This document shows positions 12,246-25,470 of a stretch of DNA of 64,000 bases, piece by piece. This DNA comes from Chimonanthus salicifolius. Its lineage: Eukaryota > Streptophyta > Magnoliopsida > Laurales > Calycanthaceae. Location of the stretch: NCBI GenBank assembly GCA_013350335.1, contig CM023535.1:35062991-35126990 (forward strand). The letters are read 5' to 3'. Position numbers and translations under genes: made by a program. The notes beneath the pieces are model-generated. The model was given only the letters and a program-made list of their open reading frames with translations, had not been told where the DNA came from and ran no database searches. The number at the start of each line of letters is the position of its first letter. Position 1 is the stretch's first letter.

Positions 12246-12955
12246 ATGGGGACACCTTGACGAGGCTTTGCCGTCAAGGGGGATACGATATTTTATGATG
12301 ATACGGTGGATGGGTGGGACACATGACATCGGCACCCATGGCATGGAATTCATCATATGTTTATTATATTATTGTCGGTATGCATGTTATCACTAACCCA
12401 TGTGCTAGCCCTAATCGGAATCCTACTGGGCACGTTGACTAACGCCCTACTTCTACCCTAGCTGATGACGCAGGAGATGGCAGAAACGGTGGACACGCCG
12501 GGAGCCAAGCTAAGGAGCTTGGGAAGCGGATATCTAGTTTTATTTAAGTTTCATTTTGGAGATGTAATTTAAAGTAGCTTAGCTCGTCGGACTGTATAAT
12601 TTATATTTCTTGCTATGGTTTGGACTGCATTATGGACAATATCGTTTTGAGGCATAAATGTGAACATAGGGGTATTTTGGTAAGTTAATGTTGTATCTTC
12701 CCTTCTATCTAAAAACCGGTAGGATAGACTCTATTATCATGTTCCGCATTCAGTTAGTTTCCACGAGCTTACTTTCTACGCGTGAACCGTTCTCGTGGAC
12801 TTAGTTCCGCGCACGTGTGGGGTTGGCCAGTTAAGGGTCGGGCTTTAGAAACTCGGACTTAACTCGCGTCGTGACGTCCGCGCCTGTTGTCACTTTTATT
12901 TAAAAAAAAAAAAAATAGACTCTGATTTCGGTGAAAATGGGGCCGGCGTTACAGT

Positions 12956-12967
12956 TGGTATCAGAGC
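12956..12967 (+). other. Primer binding site of A (initiator-Met tRNA)
   Basis: TGGTATCAGAGC lies 2 nt after the LTR end. It matches the 3' end of plant initiator methionine tRNA, which primes minus-strand synthesis in many plant Ty3/gypsy elements. Confidence 0.9.
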
Positions 12968-13500
12968 GAAATCGGAAGAATGAATCTCTCGAAGTATGAT
13001 TAAGACGGTTTCACATCTCACTGACGGATAAGAATCCCAACTGACCGACTCTTCGGAGTCCGCTGCACGGGGGCCAGGTTAATCTACTTCAATTGACTCA
13101 AACTGAAACATTCAGTCTGAGAGCCACAGTTGACGTGAGGAAATGATAGCAAGGGAAGTACAATCATTATAACATTGATGGATTTATCAAACATAGTAAA
13201 ATTTCCCCCGATTTCACCAAGTGAAACAAACATTGATACTTAGGAAATTTTTCCCAAATGGTAAGAAATGCATGACAATTAGGGAGTTGTATGGAAACCA
13301 AGTGTGCTTATTTGGCAATTTCCCCAACAAAGCTACATTTTACTATACATGAAACCCCCGAAAACTAAGTATAGTTATTTGATAATTTTCCCCCAAATTG
13401 AAGAAATTATTTGATCCGTAGGAAAATTCTTTCCCCAAAATGTGAACGCACCAACATTATGAAGGAACTAAGTCGATAAATGTTTTTAATGACTTAGGAA
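12968..13500 (+). other. Untranslated leader of element A
   Basis: No reading frame. It contains repeated short runs such as TTTCCCC and TACTTAGGAAA. Closely similar leaders precede gag in B (34763-35214) and C (30503-30895), so it may hold packaging or dimerisation signals; no specific signal is identified. Confidence 0.6.
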
Positions 13501-14559
13501 ATGCCGCCAAAAAGAAGAACTCGCAAAAACCCACGGGTAGAAGAGGAGGTGCCACCACCTCATCAAGAAGAAATACACCCACCGCATCAAGAGGGGACAC
13601 AGCCACCCCATCCAGCCGAGGGACAGAATAGTATAAACATACAAGGTGTACCTCCCGAGCTAAGAGACGTAGTTCAAGCGGCAGTCGCCTCTGCTCTTCA
13701 ACAACACTCAAGCGGAAATGCGACCGCCAGCGACTCCAGTAAACGGAAGATGGTCAAGGATTTTCAACAACAGCACCCTCCCTATTTCAGGGGAACAGAA
13801 GGGGCTGTCGGAGCAGAACATTGGTTGAAAAGGATCAATCAGATCTTTAATCTGCTCCAAATTTCCAATCCTGTTGATAAAATCTTGTTGGCCACTTCCC
13901 AACTGATCGAGGATGCCAGTAGTTGGTGGGAAATTGTGGAAAAACAACAAGCACTGGTGCCAGAAGGGGAAATGACCATCATGACATGGGAATGGTTCTT
14001 AGCCACCTCCCTAGAGCAATATTTTCCAGAGGAGGAAAGAGAGAGCCAGACTCAAGCCTTCCTCTCATTGATACAAGGCAGCATGACGGTGACAGAATAC
14101 CACAGAGAATTCCTTAAGCTGTCCGTCTATGCATTCTACATGGTGGATACTGAGCACCGAAGGGCCCGTAAGTTTGAAAGGGGCCTTCGACCAAACATCA
14201 GAGCCAGGGTGACAATCTTCAAGGAACCCACATTGGCAGGGGTGGTCAGCAGGGCCACCATAGCAGAATGGGAGTTGAACGAAATAGTGCGGTTTGACAA
14301 CCGCCGAGGGCAAAGTGGACGGGATGCATTTCAATCCAACAAGAAGTTCCGCCCAAATTCAAGCAGACCCTCACTCTCCACAGGATCTACGGGGGGTTTT
14401 CGCCCCAATCAGCCCTCCTCATCAACATCAGTCACACAAGTTCCCTGGGGTGGGAACACATGTTATCAGTGCGGCCAACAGGGCCATTTCAAGAGAGAAT
14501 GTCCCCAGATCAGCCGACCCTCCAACTCAGGGGTACCTTCTGCCCTCCATCCAGACTAA
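13501..14559 (+). pseudogene. gag: gag of element A (capsid/nucleocapsid part)
   Basis: Codes 352 residues. The N-terminus is basic and proline-rich (PPKRRTRKNP), then comes a retrotransposon gag domain (about 85-260, with NWL/HWLKRIN, ASSWWE and the YFPEEE line). A CCHC zinc knuckle, CYQCGQQGHFKREC, has C321, C324, H329 and C334. Gag forms the cytoplasmic particle that packages the element RNA. The start is chosen because the same ATG context (CTTAGGAAATGCCGCC) recurs in B. Compared with B, one base is missing near 14530, so the frame runs into a false end at 14559 instead of continuing into pol. Confidence 0.9.
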
Positions 14560-15357
14560 CTCAGTCGCGAGGAGGTAGAACATACAATCAGGCAGGACGG
14601 GCGCCAACTCCTACCGAATCTGGACGACTTTTCACCATACCGACTCCAGTAGCGGTGGATCGCTCGGTGATGCAAGGTATGGCTGTAATTGGTAGTTCCT
14701 ATGCTGTTACGTTATTTGACTCTGGAGCTTCACATTCATTTATATCTGCTGCATTCATATCTGCTACCGGCACATTAGTACAAAACCTGTCCACATCACT
14801 CACCATTGTATCCCCCGTCGGAGACACATCACTAGGACTCATATGTACGGCATTGAACACTGAACTCGCGGGATTCAGATTCGAGTTCAACTACTTAGTA
14901 ATCGATATGGCCGAATATGATGTTATATTTGGCATGGACTGGTTAACTACATATCAGGCCCATATTGATTGCCACCTTCATAGGGTGATATTTTGGTCAC
15001 CCGAGGGAAAACGGTACATGGTACACGCTGACAGGCAGGGCATCCCTAGAAGGCTGCAGGAAGAATTGAACCATCTTGCCTTGAACAGTCTCAGATTAGA
15101 TAGGGCACCAGTAACTGAACTTCCGGGAGTAGTAGCAGATTATGCCGAGGTATTCCCAACAGAGCTCCCTGGTATACCACCCAAGAGGGAGATAGACTTC
15201 GAAATCAAGTTATACCCCGGCGCCACTCCAGTATCATTACCTCATTATAAGATGGCACCAGCTGAGATGACCGAGTTGAAAAAGCAGATAGATGAACTGT
15301 TCAGACTGGATTTTATTCGGAACAGCACATCCGCATGGGGAGCCCCAGTGTTATTTG
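14532..15357 (+). pseudogene. pol: pol part 1 of element A: protease and start of reverse transcriptase
   Basis: This continues the polyprotein, now one frame away from gag after a 1-base loss. The aspartic protease has its active site DSGA at 14718-14729 ([12 protein letters not shown]) and the later line [10 protein letters not shown]. The reverse transcriptase begins with [32 protein letters not shown] and reaches the RT opening GAPVLFV, where L4 inserted at 15357/15358. The frame resumes after L4 at 19580 with KKKD. In its relatives the whole gag-pol is one reading frame, cut by its own protease. Confidence 0.9.
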
Positions 15358-18300
15358 TGTAATAACCCGAATTTTTGATAAATATATATATTGGCATTTA
15401 TTCATTTTAATTTGAAATTTGATATAATAAAATGCCAAATGGACCAAATTTTGGGACAATGGCCCAAGGATGGCCCAATTGGGCCATGGGTTGGATGAAA
15501 TCCATTAAAGGGGTCAATGAGGACTAATCGGGTCAACGATGGTCAAAGTGGGCCGATAGCCATGTGGGGCCCAATGGATCAAAATAATCGGTTCCAACCC
15601 TAAAGTAAGTGGGCAAAGAGAGAATCTAATTGGGCCATGGGCCCAATGATTATCCAATAAACCATGAATTAGAATTAATTCATTTAATTGGTCAATGGTA
15701 AGTAATTGAGTCAAGATAGTCAATTTGGGTCAAAGAGCCATGTGGGACCCAATGGACCAAGGCAACATGGCCAATGGGGCCCACCTCCACCTCACTCATT
15801 GAGGTGGCGTGTGGACCAAGGAAAAGTGGGGCCAACCATGGTTGACTTGGTCAACCATGGATAAATTGAGAGGACTAAGGTGTACTAAGGTGAATTAAAT
15901 TGATTAAAATTATTGGAAAAGGATTTAAGTTAAAATCAATAACATGGCCAAGTGGGGCCCACCTCCACCTCATCAGGTGAGGTGGTGGGTGGGGTAGGTA
16001 TAGGTGGGGGCCGTCCACCATGGTTGACTTGGTCAACCATGGGTGGATTTCTTAGAGAAATAAATTAATGAAATTAAATTAGATAAGAATTAATTAACCT
16101 AAAGGATCCAATTAATTAAACTAATTAGATTGGTCAATTTTGGGTCAATGGACGAAGTCAAATGATGGTTTTATCTAGACCAAAACCACTCTAAGAAACA
16201 CAAACCACCTAAGAAAAAACACAAAATTACCATGGATTTAGGGTGGTGGTTTTATCCCAACCACCACCACTCCAAACATGGTGACCCATACCTAGCCATG
16301 AGTGGGTCAAATGGTCAAGGTTGAAAGACTCAAACCACCCTTGTGCAAACACCAAAACCATTGGCTTGGTGGTGGTTTGGTCTCAACCACCACCACCAAG
16401 GTCAAGGGAGCCCATACTTTGGTTGGTGGAGCCATAATGGTGGAGTATAGTTTGGTCAACCAAAATGAGATGTGTTTGATCTCATTCTCATCTCCTTTCC
16501 ATCTCTCTCTCTCCCTCTCTCTTGCACTCTCAAAAAAAAAACGTCCCTTGCACTAAGGAAAAGAGAACAAAGCTTAGAAGAAAAAACTTAGAAGAAAGAA
16601 GAAGAAAAGAGAAGGAAAAGATTAAGTATTGGGCCACCCCAAGATCAAGATCCTTGAAGAATTTTCTTCCCCATTTCCATACTCTTTCCCTCTCAACCTA
16701 ACCCTATCTTAGCCAATCCAAGCATGTCCCACCATTGATCAAGCTCATCTAGCCGATCATCAAGAAGAGAAAGAAGGAGAAAGGGCTAAGGAAAAAGAAA
16801 GAAGGACCGGAGGAGTCGTCGGTGCGGTAAGATTTTCTTAAACAAGAGTTTATGTTTTTTTTTAAAAGATAGCATGTGGAATCCATTTCTTAGACTAAAC
16901 ATGGCCAAAAATGTTGTGGGCCATGGATCTAAGATCCATCAAAAGATAAGATAAGAAATGGATGAAAAAAATGGAGGAATGGATTAAGAAATGGAAGCAT
17001 GGAGATTTTAAATGGAATTGTTATAAGTCTTTATTAAGCATAGGAAAAATAGAAATTTTGATGAATGGATGACCATAGGGTTCGGCCATGTAGCATGGCC
17101 GAACCCCATGGTGAATGATGGATAATTTAATTTAGATTATATGGTTTAAAATATTGGAGAATGCTTAATGGTTTTTATGAGGATTTCAAGATTTTAAAAT
17201 GATTGAAAAGTTGGTAAGTTTTAAAGGTGTTAAATAAGGAAAAACTATGAGGTATGTAGATGATTCCAAGTGGCCTCAAAATATTGGAAATATGATTTTT
17301 AAAGAAATCATGGACCATAGGGTTCGGCCATACAAGGTGGCCGAACCCCATGGTTAGGAATTATGAGGGTTAGGGTTCTTAAAATAATGGTTTTTAAGGT
17401 TGGGAAATGATGGAGGATGGTTAGGGTTTCAAGGGTTAAATGTAGGCAATTTTTGGAAAAAAGTTTTATGATGGAATCCATGGATGACATTTTGGAATTT
17501 TTATAAGATTAGAAGTATGGAGAATGGTTAATGAAAATTAGTTTTCAAATGATTAAAAATGGGTGTTTTTAAAGGATTGTTAAAATGAGAAAATCATGAG
17601 GAAATGTTAGTGGTTTTAATGGACTTTAAATGTGATTAAAGGACCCAAGTTAAAAAATGAGGGAAAGGCATCATGGGTTCGGCCATGGTGTATGGCCGAA
17701 CCCATGACCCATGTTTTAGGTCATTCATGGGCTAAGTATGGTTTATATGTGTGCTTAAACAAAATGGAAATTAAGTTAAGTTAATGATGAAATTTAAATG
17801 GATGTTACAAGTATAATATGTGATGTTTAAATGGAATAAAGATGGTGATTGAAATGGATGATTTAAGTTTCATAGGAGGTTGTTTTAAAGGGCCAAAATG
17901 AATGAAGAATTGTGATTTTTGAAATGGATGATTTAAGTTTCATAAGAGGTTGTTTTAAAGGGCCAAAATGAATGAAGATTTGTGATTTTTGAAATGGATT
18001 ATTTTTGGGACAAAATATGAGTCTTTGAAAATGGCACCAATAAAAAAAAAAAAAAAAAAAAATGAACCATGAACCCATGGCCCATTTGGAGGTCATGATT
18101 GTGGGCCACCTTTAGGGCCAAATGTGAAAGGTTATATGGGGTTAAATATTTTTCAAAAAAATTAAATAATAGGTGGCTGATTTTGGACATGAAGATGGAA
18201 ATATTATGAATGGTTAAGTAAAGCGATTAGTTGCTGCGTTTTAGGCTCGCAAATCGGAATTTTAAATTTGGCCAAAATTGGATTTATGTAGGAGTCTAGA

Positions 18301-19574
18301 ACCAATGGATAATGGGCTAAGTTAGGGACTTAATCATGGACGATGTATGGACTAATTCGGTAAATGTAATAAGGTATCGGGCGTCGCAAACGGTACGCGA
18401 TCGGCGACCGGATTATCGAACGGGAAGCGTAACGGAACGCGACACGGTATTCGGTAGGATTCCTACCTTTTTGTAAGCGATGGATATGTGATGGTATTTT
18501 AAATTATTTTGATTTGGCTTATGATGGATTTATGATTATGATTTATCTTATGATGAATTTTAAGTTATGAAGCATATGGTTTATATTTTAATATTATGCA
18601 TTATATGACTATGTATGATATGTCAAGTATATGGGATACATATATATTACATAGCATAATGCACTACATCTCATGCATGGCATGGGCAGAAAAAAATAAA
18701 CAAACCGGAGTCCATGCTCCGTCGGGGCGACCGAGAATCAGACATGGGGATTGCCTAAGGGTTATAACCGGAGTCCATGCTCCGTCGGGGCGACCAAGAA
18801 TCAGACATGGGGATAGCCTGAGGGCTATAACCGGAGTCCATGCTCCGTCGGGGCGACCGAGAAGCAAACATGGGGAACAGGATATTGTATGATCATACGG
18901 ATAATGGGTGGGACACATGACATAAGCACCCATGACATAGCATTCATCACATACTTATTTTATTGTATTTTATGTTATCGGTATGTGTGTATCACTAATC
19001 CATGTGCTAGCCCTATTCGGAGTCCTACTGGGCGCGTTGACTAACGCCCTACTTCTACCCTAGCTGACGACGCAGGAGAGGCAGGGAGCGGTGGACATAC
19101 CGGAGGCCAAGCTTAGGAGCTTTGGAAACGCATTCCTAGTTATTTAAGTTTGTATTTTGGAAATGTAATTTTGAGTAACTTAGCGCGTCGGACTGTATAA
19201 TTTTGCATTTCTTGCGATGGTTTGGACTTTACTTATGGACGATGATATTTTGTGATATAAGTATGAACATAGGGGCATTTTGGTAAATTAATGTTGTACC
19301 TTCCCTTCTATCTAAAAAAAACTAGTAGGATAGACTTTATTATCATGTTCCGCAATAATCGTAATCCACGAGCTCACCTCCTACGCGTGAACCGTTCTCG
19401 TGGACTTAGCTCCGCGCACGCGTGGGGTTGGCCAGTTAAGGGTCGGGCTTTAGAAGCTCGGACTTAACTCGCGTCGTGGCGTCCGCGCCCTCTCTCACTC
19501 TTCTATTAAAAAAAAAAAAAAAAAAAATAGACTCTGATTTTCGGAAAACGGGTGAAAAAGGGCGGGGCGTTACA
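15358..19574 (+). mobile_element. Solo LTR L4 (4217 bp) inside the RT of A
   Basis: It begins TGTAATAACCCGAATTTTTG and ends GGGGCGTTACA, with a perfect TSD ATTTG (15353-15357 and 19575-19579). It carries U3 palindromes, a CT-rich stretch (16497-16530), a donor-like GTAAG at 16827, GGTTCGGCCA hairpins near 17078, 17322 and 17676, a duplicated 62-bp block (17855-17990), three cassette units and acceptor GCAG|G at 19075. The LTR resembles those of A and B but is a separate subfamily. Confidence 0.93.
18701..18870 (+). repeat. Tandem CCGGAGTCCATGCTCCG units in L4, 3 copies
   Basis: Three units of about 63 bp, nearly identical. The third is followed by GAAGCAAACATGGGG, the usual last-unit variant. 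The unit length is a multiple of three, which leaves long false reading frames open on both strands. Confidence 0.9.
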
Positions 19575-19579
19575 ATTTG

Positions 19580-22230
19580 TAAAGAAGAAGGATAGTACCC
19601 TTCGAATGTGTGTGCATTATAGAAAGTTGAACCAGCTGACTGTCAGGAATAAGTACCCTCTACCCCAGATTGACGATCTATTTGATCAACTTAGGGGTTC
19701 CTCTCATTTCTCCAAGATTGATCTAATGTCCGGATACCATCAAATTCGAGTTAGAGAGGAGGACATAGAGAAGACAGCTTTCAGGACGCGGTATGGCTTA
19801 TATGAATATGTGGTCATGCCGTTTGGACTTACAAACGCGCCGGCTGTGTTCATGGACCTAATGAATAGGATATTCCGCCCTTACTTGGATCGGTTCGTGA
19901 TTGTATTCATTGATGATATTCTGATCTATTCCAAGACTCAGAAGGAACATGCCGAGCACCTGCGGATAGTCTTAGACACCTTGAGGAAGAACCAATTGTA
20001 TGACAAAGCCAGCAAGTGTGAATTCTGGTTATTTGAAGTCAACTTCTTGGGGCACATTATATCAGAGGAAGGTATAGCCGTGGATCCGGCTAAAGTAGCG
20101 GCAGTGAAGGAGTGGAAGGCGCCAACGAATGTGACCGAGATCCGCAGTTTTCTAGGATTAGCCGGTTACTACCGGAAATTCATCATGGACTTTTCTAAGA
20201 TTGCAGCTCCACTTACCCGACTCACTCAAAAAGGAGTCAAATTTCAGTGGTCAGATCTATACAACCAGAGATTTGAGGAGCTAAAGAAGAGGCTTACGAC
20301 CGCTCCTATTTTGATCTTGCCGGAAAGAGGCAGAAATTATGAGGTGTACTGTGATGCCTCAGGTGAGGGACTGGGGTGTACACTCAGTCAAAGTAATCGT
20401 ACGGTGGCGTACGGATCAAGACAGTTGAAAATTCATGAACGCTATTATCCCACACATGATCTAGAACTAGCAGCGGTGGTCTTTGCTCTCAAAAGCTAGA
20501 GACACTACCTCTATGGTGAAAAGTTTGAGGTATTCTCGGATCACAAGAGTCTGAAGTATTTATTTGATCAGAATGAACTCAACATGAGATAGCGCAGATG
20601 GATGGAATATCTGGCGGATTATGAGTTCGCACTTCGGTATCATCCTGGCAAGGCGAACAAAGTGGCGGATGCCCTCAGCCGCTTGTCACACGCGACAGTA
20701 GCCAGCATGATCAGGACGGAATGGGAAGTACTGAATACCATCAGAGAATTTAAACTCTACCTCAATAGTCATGGGATCATATATAATTTGATCATACGAT
20801 CCAACATGGTCTCCGAGATTGAACGGGAGCAACGGACAGATCCAGAGGTGGAGAAGATTTGGGCTAAGATGTCTACCGGCGAGGTTATACCGGAGTGGGA
20901 GTTACGACCAGGACAGGGTCTTATGTTCCGAGGCAGGACTTATGTGCCTAAGAATTGCAGAAGAGAGTTATTGATTGAAGCACAACAAACCAAACTCTCT
21001 ATCCACCCGGGCAGCACCAAGATGTATCATGATCTTAAGAGGCATTATTGGTGGCATGGACTTAAGAAAGATGTGGCAGAGTTTGTTGCTCGTTGCTTAA
21101 CTTGTCAATAGCTTAAGGCAGAACATCGGAAACCACCGGGCTTACTCGCACCCTTACTGGTGCCAGAATGGAAATGGGAGCACATATCCATGCACTTTGT
21201 AACAGGGTTGCCAAGGTCATCAAAGGGCAACGATGCGATATGGGTCATAGTGGACGGGTTGACCAAGTCTGCACATTTCCTTCCCATCAAGATGACAGAT
21301 TCATCAGAGACTTTGGGTCGACGGTACATCCGGGAGATCATCAGGTTACATGATATTCCCCGGTCTATTGTGTCCGACAGGGATGGCCGATTCACCGTCA
21401 GAGTCTGGCAGGGCATGCAGTCGGCTATGGGGACCGACGTATTGACTAGCACAGCATTTCATCCGCAAACTGATGGACATTCAGAGAGGACGATACAGAC
21501 ACTGGAGGATATGCTGAGAGCATGCATGCTAGATTTCAAGGGCGGATGGGAGGATCATTTTCCATTGGTAGAGTTCTCTTACAATAACAGTTACCAGACA
21601 AGCCTCCAGATGGCTCCATTTGAGGCCTTGTATGGTAGGCCGTGTAGATCACCAGCGTGTTGGACAGAGGCTGGTGAGCCTGCATTGATTGGACCGGATT
21701 TAGTTGTGGAGACTACAACCCAGATTAAGTTGATACGGCAACATCTACTCACTGTACAGAGCCGCCAGAAGAGTTATGCCGACAAAAGGAGAAGGTTCCT
21801 CGAGTTTGAGGTGGGAGACTTAGTGTTCTTAAAAGTCTCACCACGGAAGGGGCACATGAGGTTCGGGAAGAAGGGGAAATTGTCACCTAGATTTGTGGGG
21901 CCGTTTCCGATCCTGAAGAGGGTGGGAGGAGTAGCTTATCAGTTGGCGCTCCCTCCACAATTATCATCTCTACATGATGTATTCCATGTATCCATATTAA
22001 GAAAGTACAATCCCGATCCTTCTCATATGTTGAATGTTCAAGACATCGATGTACAAAGTGATGTGACATATGTGGAGAAGCCGGTCAGAGTGATCGGAAG
22101 CGAACAAAGGGTGCTGCGGAACCGTGCCATTCAGTTAGTCAAAGTGGTATGGGAACGACATGGCAATGAAGAGACCACTTGGGAACCTGAGTCGGAGATG
22201 AAAGCAGCTTATCCGGAGCTCTTTGCATGA
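19580..22230 (+). pseudogene. pol: pol part 2 of element A: RT, RNase H, integrase, chromodomain
   Basis: It resumes the RT after L4. The RT active site is FIDDILIYS, with the two Asp codons at 19912-19917. RNase H starts near VYCDASGEG (about 20345). The integrase has an HHCC zinc finger (HPGSTKMYHD ... CLTCQ, about 21004-21108), a DDE core and a C-terminal part, followed by a chromodomain (about 22050-22190) and TGA at 22228. Nonsense codons: TAG at 20497 (Trp in B and C), 20590 and 21109 (Gln in B and/or C). The first catalytic Asp of the integrase (ISMDFV in B and C) is His here (CAC, 21193-21195), so the enzyme would be inactive even without the stops. Confidence 0.92.
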
Positions 22231-22277
22231 GTTGTTTAGAACCCCTACTTCGCTCGAATTTTCAGGACGAAAATTTC

Positions 22278-22285
22278 AAAAGAGG
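22278..22285 (+). other. Polypurine tract of element A
   Basis: AAAAGAGG lies 7 bp before the 3' LTR start at 22293, as in B. Confidence 0.85.
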
Positions 22286-25198
22286 ATTCTATTGTAATAG
22301 CCTGAATTTTTAAATCAGTATATATATGGCATTTATTTATTTTTATAATGGAAAAATTGGAAATTTTGATATTATGGATGTTAAATGGATCAAATTTTGG
22401 GGCAAAGGCCCAAGTATGGTCCAATGGACCATGAGGTGAATAGAACTCATTTAAAAGGGGTCAATAATGGTCAAAGTGGGCCCGATAACCATGTGGGACC
22501 CAATGGATCAAAATTTATTCAAAACTCTAAGGTAAATAGTAGAAAATAATTTAACTGGACCGTGGGCCCAATGGTGGCCCAATTGATTTAAAAAGGGTGA
22601 ATTGGAATTAAACCCTCTAAGTTAGTAATGAAATGAAATGGCATGACCAAGTGAGGCCCACCTCCACCTCACCAAGTGAGGTGGCGTGTGGACCAAGGCA
22701 AAGGTGGGGCCAACCATCATGGTTGACTTGGTCAACCGTGGATAAATTGAGAGGACTAAGGTGGATTAAGGAGAATTAAATTGATTAAAATTATTGCAAA
22801 ATTATCTAAGTTAAAATTAATGGAATTAAAGTGACATGGCCAAGTGGGCCCACCTCCACCTCATCAAGTGAGGTGGCGAGTGGGGTAGGTATAGGTGGGG
22901 GCCGTCCACCATGGTTGACTTTGTCAACCATGGGTGGATTTCTTAAAGAGATAGATTAATGAAATTAAATTAGATGGGAAATAATTAACCTAAAGGATCC
23001 AATTAATTAAATTAATTAGATTGGTCAATTAGGGTCAACATGGCTAAGTCAAAGGGAACAAGTCAACGTTGGTTTCATCTCATTGAAACCACCTAAGAAA
23101 ACACAAAATTACCATGGACTTAGGGTAGCGGTTTTATCTCAACCACCACCACTCCAAACATGGTGACCCATACCCAAATGATGTTGGTCAAGTAGTCAAA
23201 GGGGGGAAGACCCAAACCACCCATTTTCAAACACCAAAACCATTGGCTAGTGGTGGTTTTGTCTCAACCACCACCACCAAAGTCAAGGTAGCCCATGCTT
23301 GGTTGGTGGAGCCATAATGGGGGAGTATGGTCCAAGTAAGACCAAAGAAATGAGATGAGTTTTACCTTAGCCTTTCCATTCCATCTCTCTCTCCCTCTCT
23401 CCCTCACTCACCAAAACCGTCCCTCACTTCCATAGAGAAGAAAAGAAGAAAATTTAGAGGAGAAGAAGAAAAGAAAGGAAAGAAACTAAGTGTTGGAAAA
23501 CCACCACCAAGACCAAAGTTTGGGGTGATTTTCTCATCACCTTCCCCTCTCCCTCTCTCAAGAAAACCCACTCAATCTTGGCCGATCCTAAACTTAGAGG
23601 GCCTCACCATTTGAACAAGCTCATCTTGACCGTACATCAAGGAGAAGAAGGGAAGAGAAGGCTAAGGAGAGCAAAGAGGAAAGAAGGACCGGAGGAGTCG
23701 TCGGGTGGTAAGAATTCTTAAAACAAGAGTTTATATATTCTTTTAAGATAGGATATGGAATCCCATTTCTTAGACTAAATGTGGCCAAAAATGTTGTGGG
23801 CCATGGATCTAAGATCCATCCAACGGTAGGATAAGAAATGGATGAGATGGAAGAGATGGTTTAAGGAAAAATAAAATGACATGGATAAGATGGACCATGA
23901 ACCATGGGTTTGGCCATGGTGTATGGCCGAACCCTATGGTGTTGAAAAGTGATTTTTTTAAATGGGTTTAAAGGATGGAAATGATGGATTAATATGTTAA
24001 TATTTTGGAAGTTTTAAAAGGGCCAAAATGAATGAGGGTTATTGATTTTAAAAAATGGATTTTTAGTGAAGAAAAACCATGGACAAACATGGGTGAGATA
24101 ATGGCCTTAAAATGGCACCCATGAAAGTGAACCATGAACCATGGGTTCGGCCATGGTATATGGCCGAACCCTATGGTGAGGTTTGGTGATTTTGATGAAA
24201 GTAAAAAGAGTGGAAAATTATGGAGAGAGATGATAATTTTAATAGATTTATGAGTAAGGTATGTGATGTCTTAAATGGGATGAAAAATGGAGATTTAAAT
24301 GGATGATTTAATTTCATTAGAGATAGGATTAAAAGGGGATAAAATGAACCCAATAATTTGGAATTTATGTATCATGGGTTCGGCCATGGTGTATGGCCGA
24401 ACCCATGACCCCTTTATGGGCCACATTTTGGGCCAAATATGGAATGCCGTATGAGTTTAAACGATTTCAAATTTTATTAAATTAGGTGGCTGATTTTGTT
24501 GCATGTTAGGTCATGGTTAATGAATCCTTAATGGATCTAAGTTATGGATGAATTTTAGACTTAAAATATACATGAATGGGTGAATGATGAAACATGGAAG
24601 AGAGAGTGGCAAAATGGTAATTATTGGCCACATTGAAGAACCATGGGTTCGACCATGGTACATGGCCGAACCCTATGTGGGTTGGACATGAAAATGGATA
24701 TATTATGAATGAATAAATGAAACGGATAGTTGTTGCATTTTAGGCTCGCAAATCGGAATATTTAAAATGGGCAAAATGGGAATTATGCATATGGTTAAGC
24801 CAATGAGAAATGTGGCTAAATAAGAGTTGATCTTGATAAACTTGTAATGTATTTAGGGATCATTAATGGATCTAAGGGCGTGATCAGTTAGGGATTTAAT
24901 CATGAAATAAAATACAGACTAATTCGGTAAATATGTAATAAGGTATCGGGACGTCGCAAACGGTACGCGATCGGCGACCGGATTATCGAACGGAAACGTA
25001 ACGGGACGCTAAGCGGTATTCGGTAGGATTCCTACCTCTTTGTAAGCCGTGGATATGTGATGGTGATTTTAAATTATTTTGATGATTATGTGATTTGGCT
25101 TATGATGGAATTTTTTTTATGAATTATATGTTCATACTATGGTTTATATATTTTGATATTATGCATTATATGGCTATGTATGATATATATTAAGTTAT

Positions 25199-25202
<4 letters not shown>

Positions 25203-25253
<51 letters not shown>
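25203..25253. repeat. TA microsatellite in the 3' LTR of A
   Basis: About 25 TA units, the longer partner of 12059-12087. Confidence 0.92.
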
Positions 25254-25255
<2 letters not shown>

Positions 25256-25307
25256 CATAGCATAATGCACTTACATCTCATGCATGGCATGGGCGGGAAA
25301 ATAATGA

Positions 25308-25470
25308 AACCGGAGTCCATGCTCCTTCGGGGCAACCGAGAATCAGACATGGGGATAGATCTTATGCTATAATCGGAGTCCATGCTCCGTCGGGGCGACC
25401 GAGAATCAGACATGGGGATAACTCTTATGCTATAACCGGAGTCCATGCTCCGTAGGGGCGACCGAGAAGC
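25308..25470 (+). repeat. Tandem CCGGAGTCCATGCTCCG units in the 3' LTR of A, 3 copies
   Basis: Units start near 25309, 25371 and 25436. Copy number differs from the 5' LTR (2), so a unit was gained or lost after insertion. The hairpin CCTTGACG/CGTCAAGG follows at 25481-25505. Confidence 0.9.

Larger units (their letters stand above)
10564..12473 (+). promoter_or_regulatory. Predicted leader intron within the 5' LTR of A
   Basis: A consensus donor G|GTAAGAAT at 10564 follows a purine-rich, exon-like leader. About 1.9 kb on, CTAAC, then a pyrimidine-leaning TACTTCTACCC, then GCAG|G at 12473 form a good acceptor with branch point. The same pair recurs at matching places in every LTR of the window, including unrelated D. 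Splicing would remove the hairpin array from the leader ahead of gag. This is inferred from motifs only. Confidence 0.45.
9151..12953 (+). mobile_element. 5' LTR of element A (about 3.8 kb)
   Basis: It pairs with the 3' LTR at 22293-26181 and ends GGCCGGCGTTACA just before the primer site. Internal parts: U3 with palindromes (9517-9537, 9571-9593, 9764-9786 and 9978-10004), a CT-rich stretch (10230-10300) that may mark the transcription start, four GGTTCGGCCA-type hairpins (10757, 10994, 11227 and 11496), a TA repeat, two hairpin cassette units, the hairpin CCTTGACG/CGTCAAGG (12255-12279) and the 3' hairpin near 12837. Confidence 0.88.

Noticed and set aside
11993..12277. Minus-strand frames with repeated SRSPRRSMDSG-like peptides (also at 25195-25506, 33835-34125 and 47172-47471), resembling an Arg/Ser-rich protein.
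   Set aside because: They are the complement of the 63-bp cassette units; a unit length divisible by three keeps the frame open and repeats the peptide. No start context or codon signal.
13457..13711. Minus-strand frame opposite the gag N-terminus.
   Set aside because: Antisense shadow of a proline-rich coding stretch.
18701..18870. Regularly spaced short repeats that could look like a CRISPR array.
   Set aside because: Units are direct tandem copies with near-identical spacers, inside a plant LTR, with no cas genes.
21105..21452. Minus-strand frames of 115 codons opposite the integrase (also 42780-43127).
   Set aside because: Shadow of the integrase coding strand, conserved only because the integrase is.
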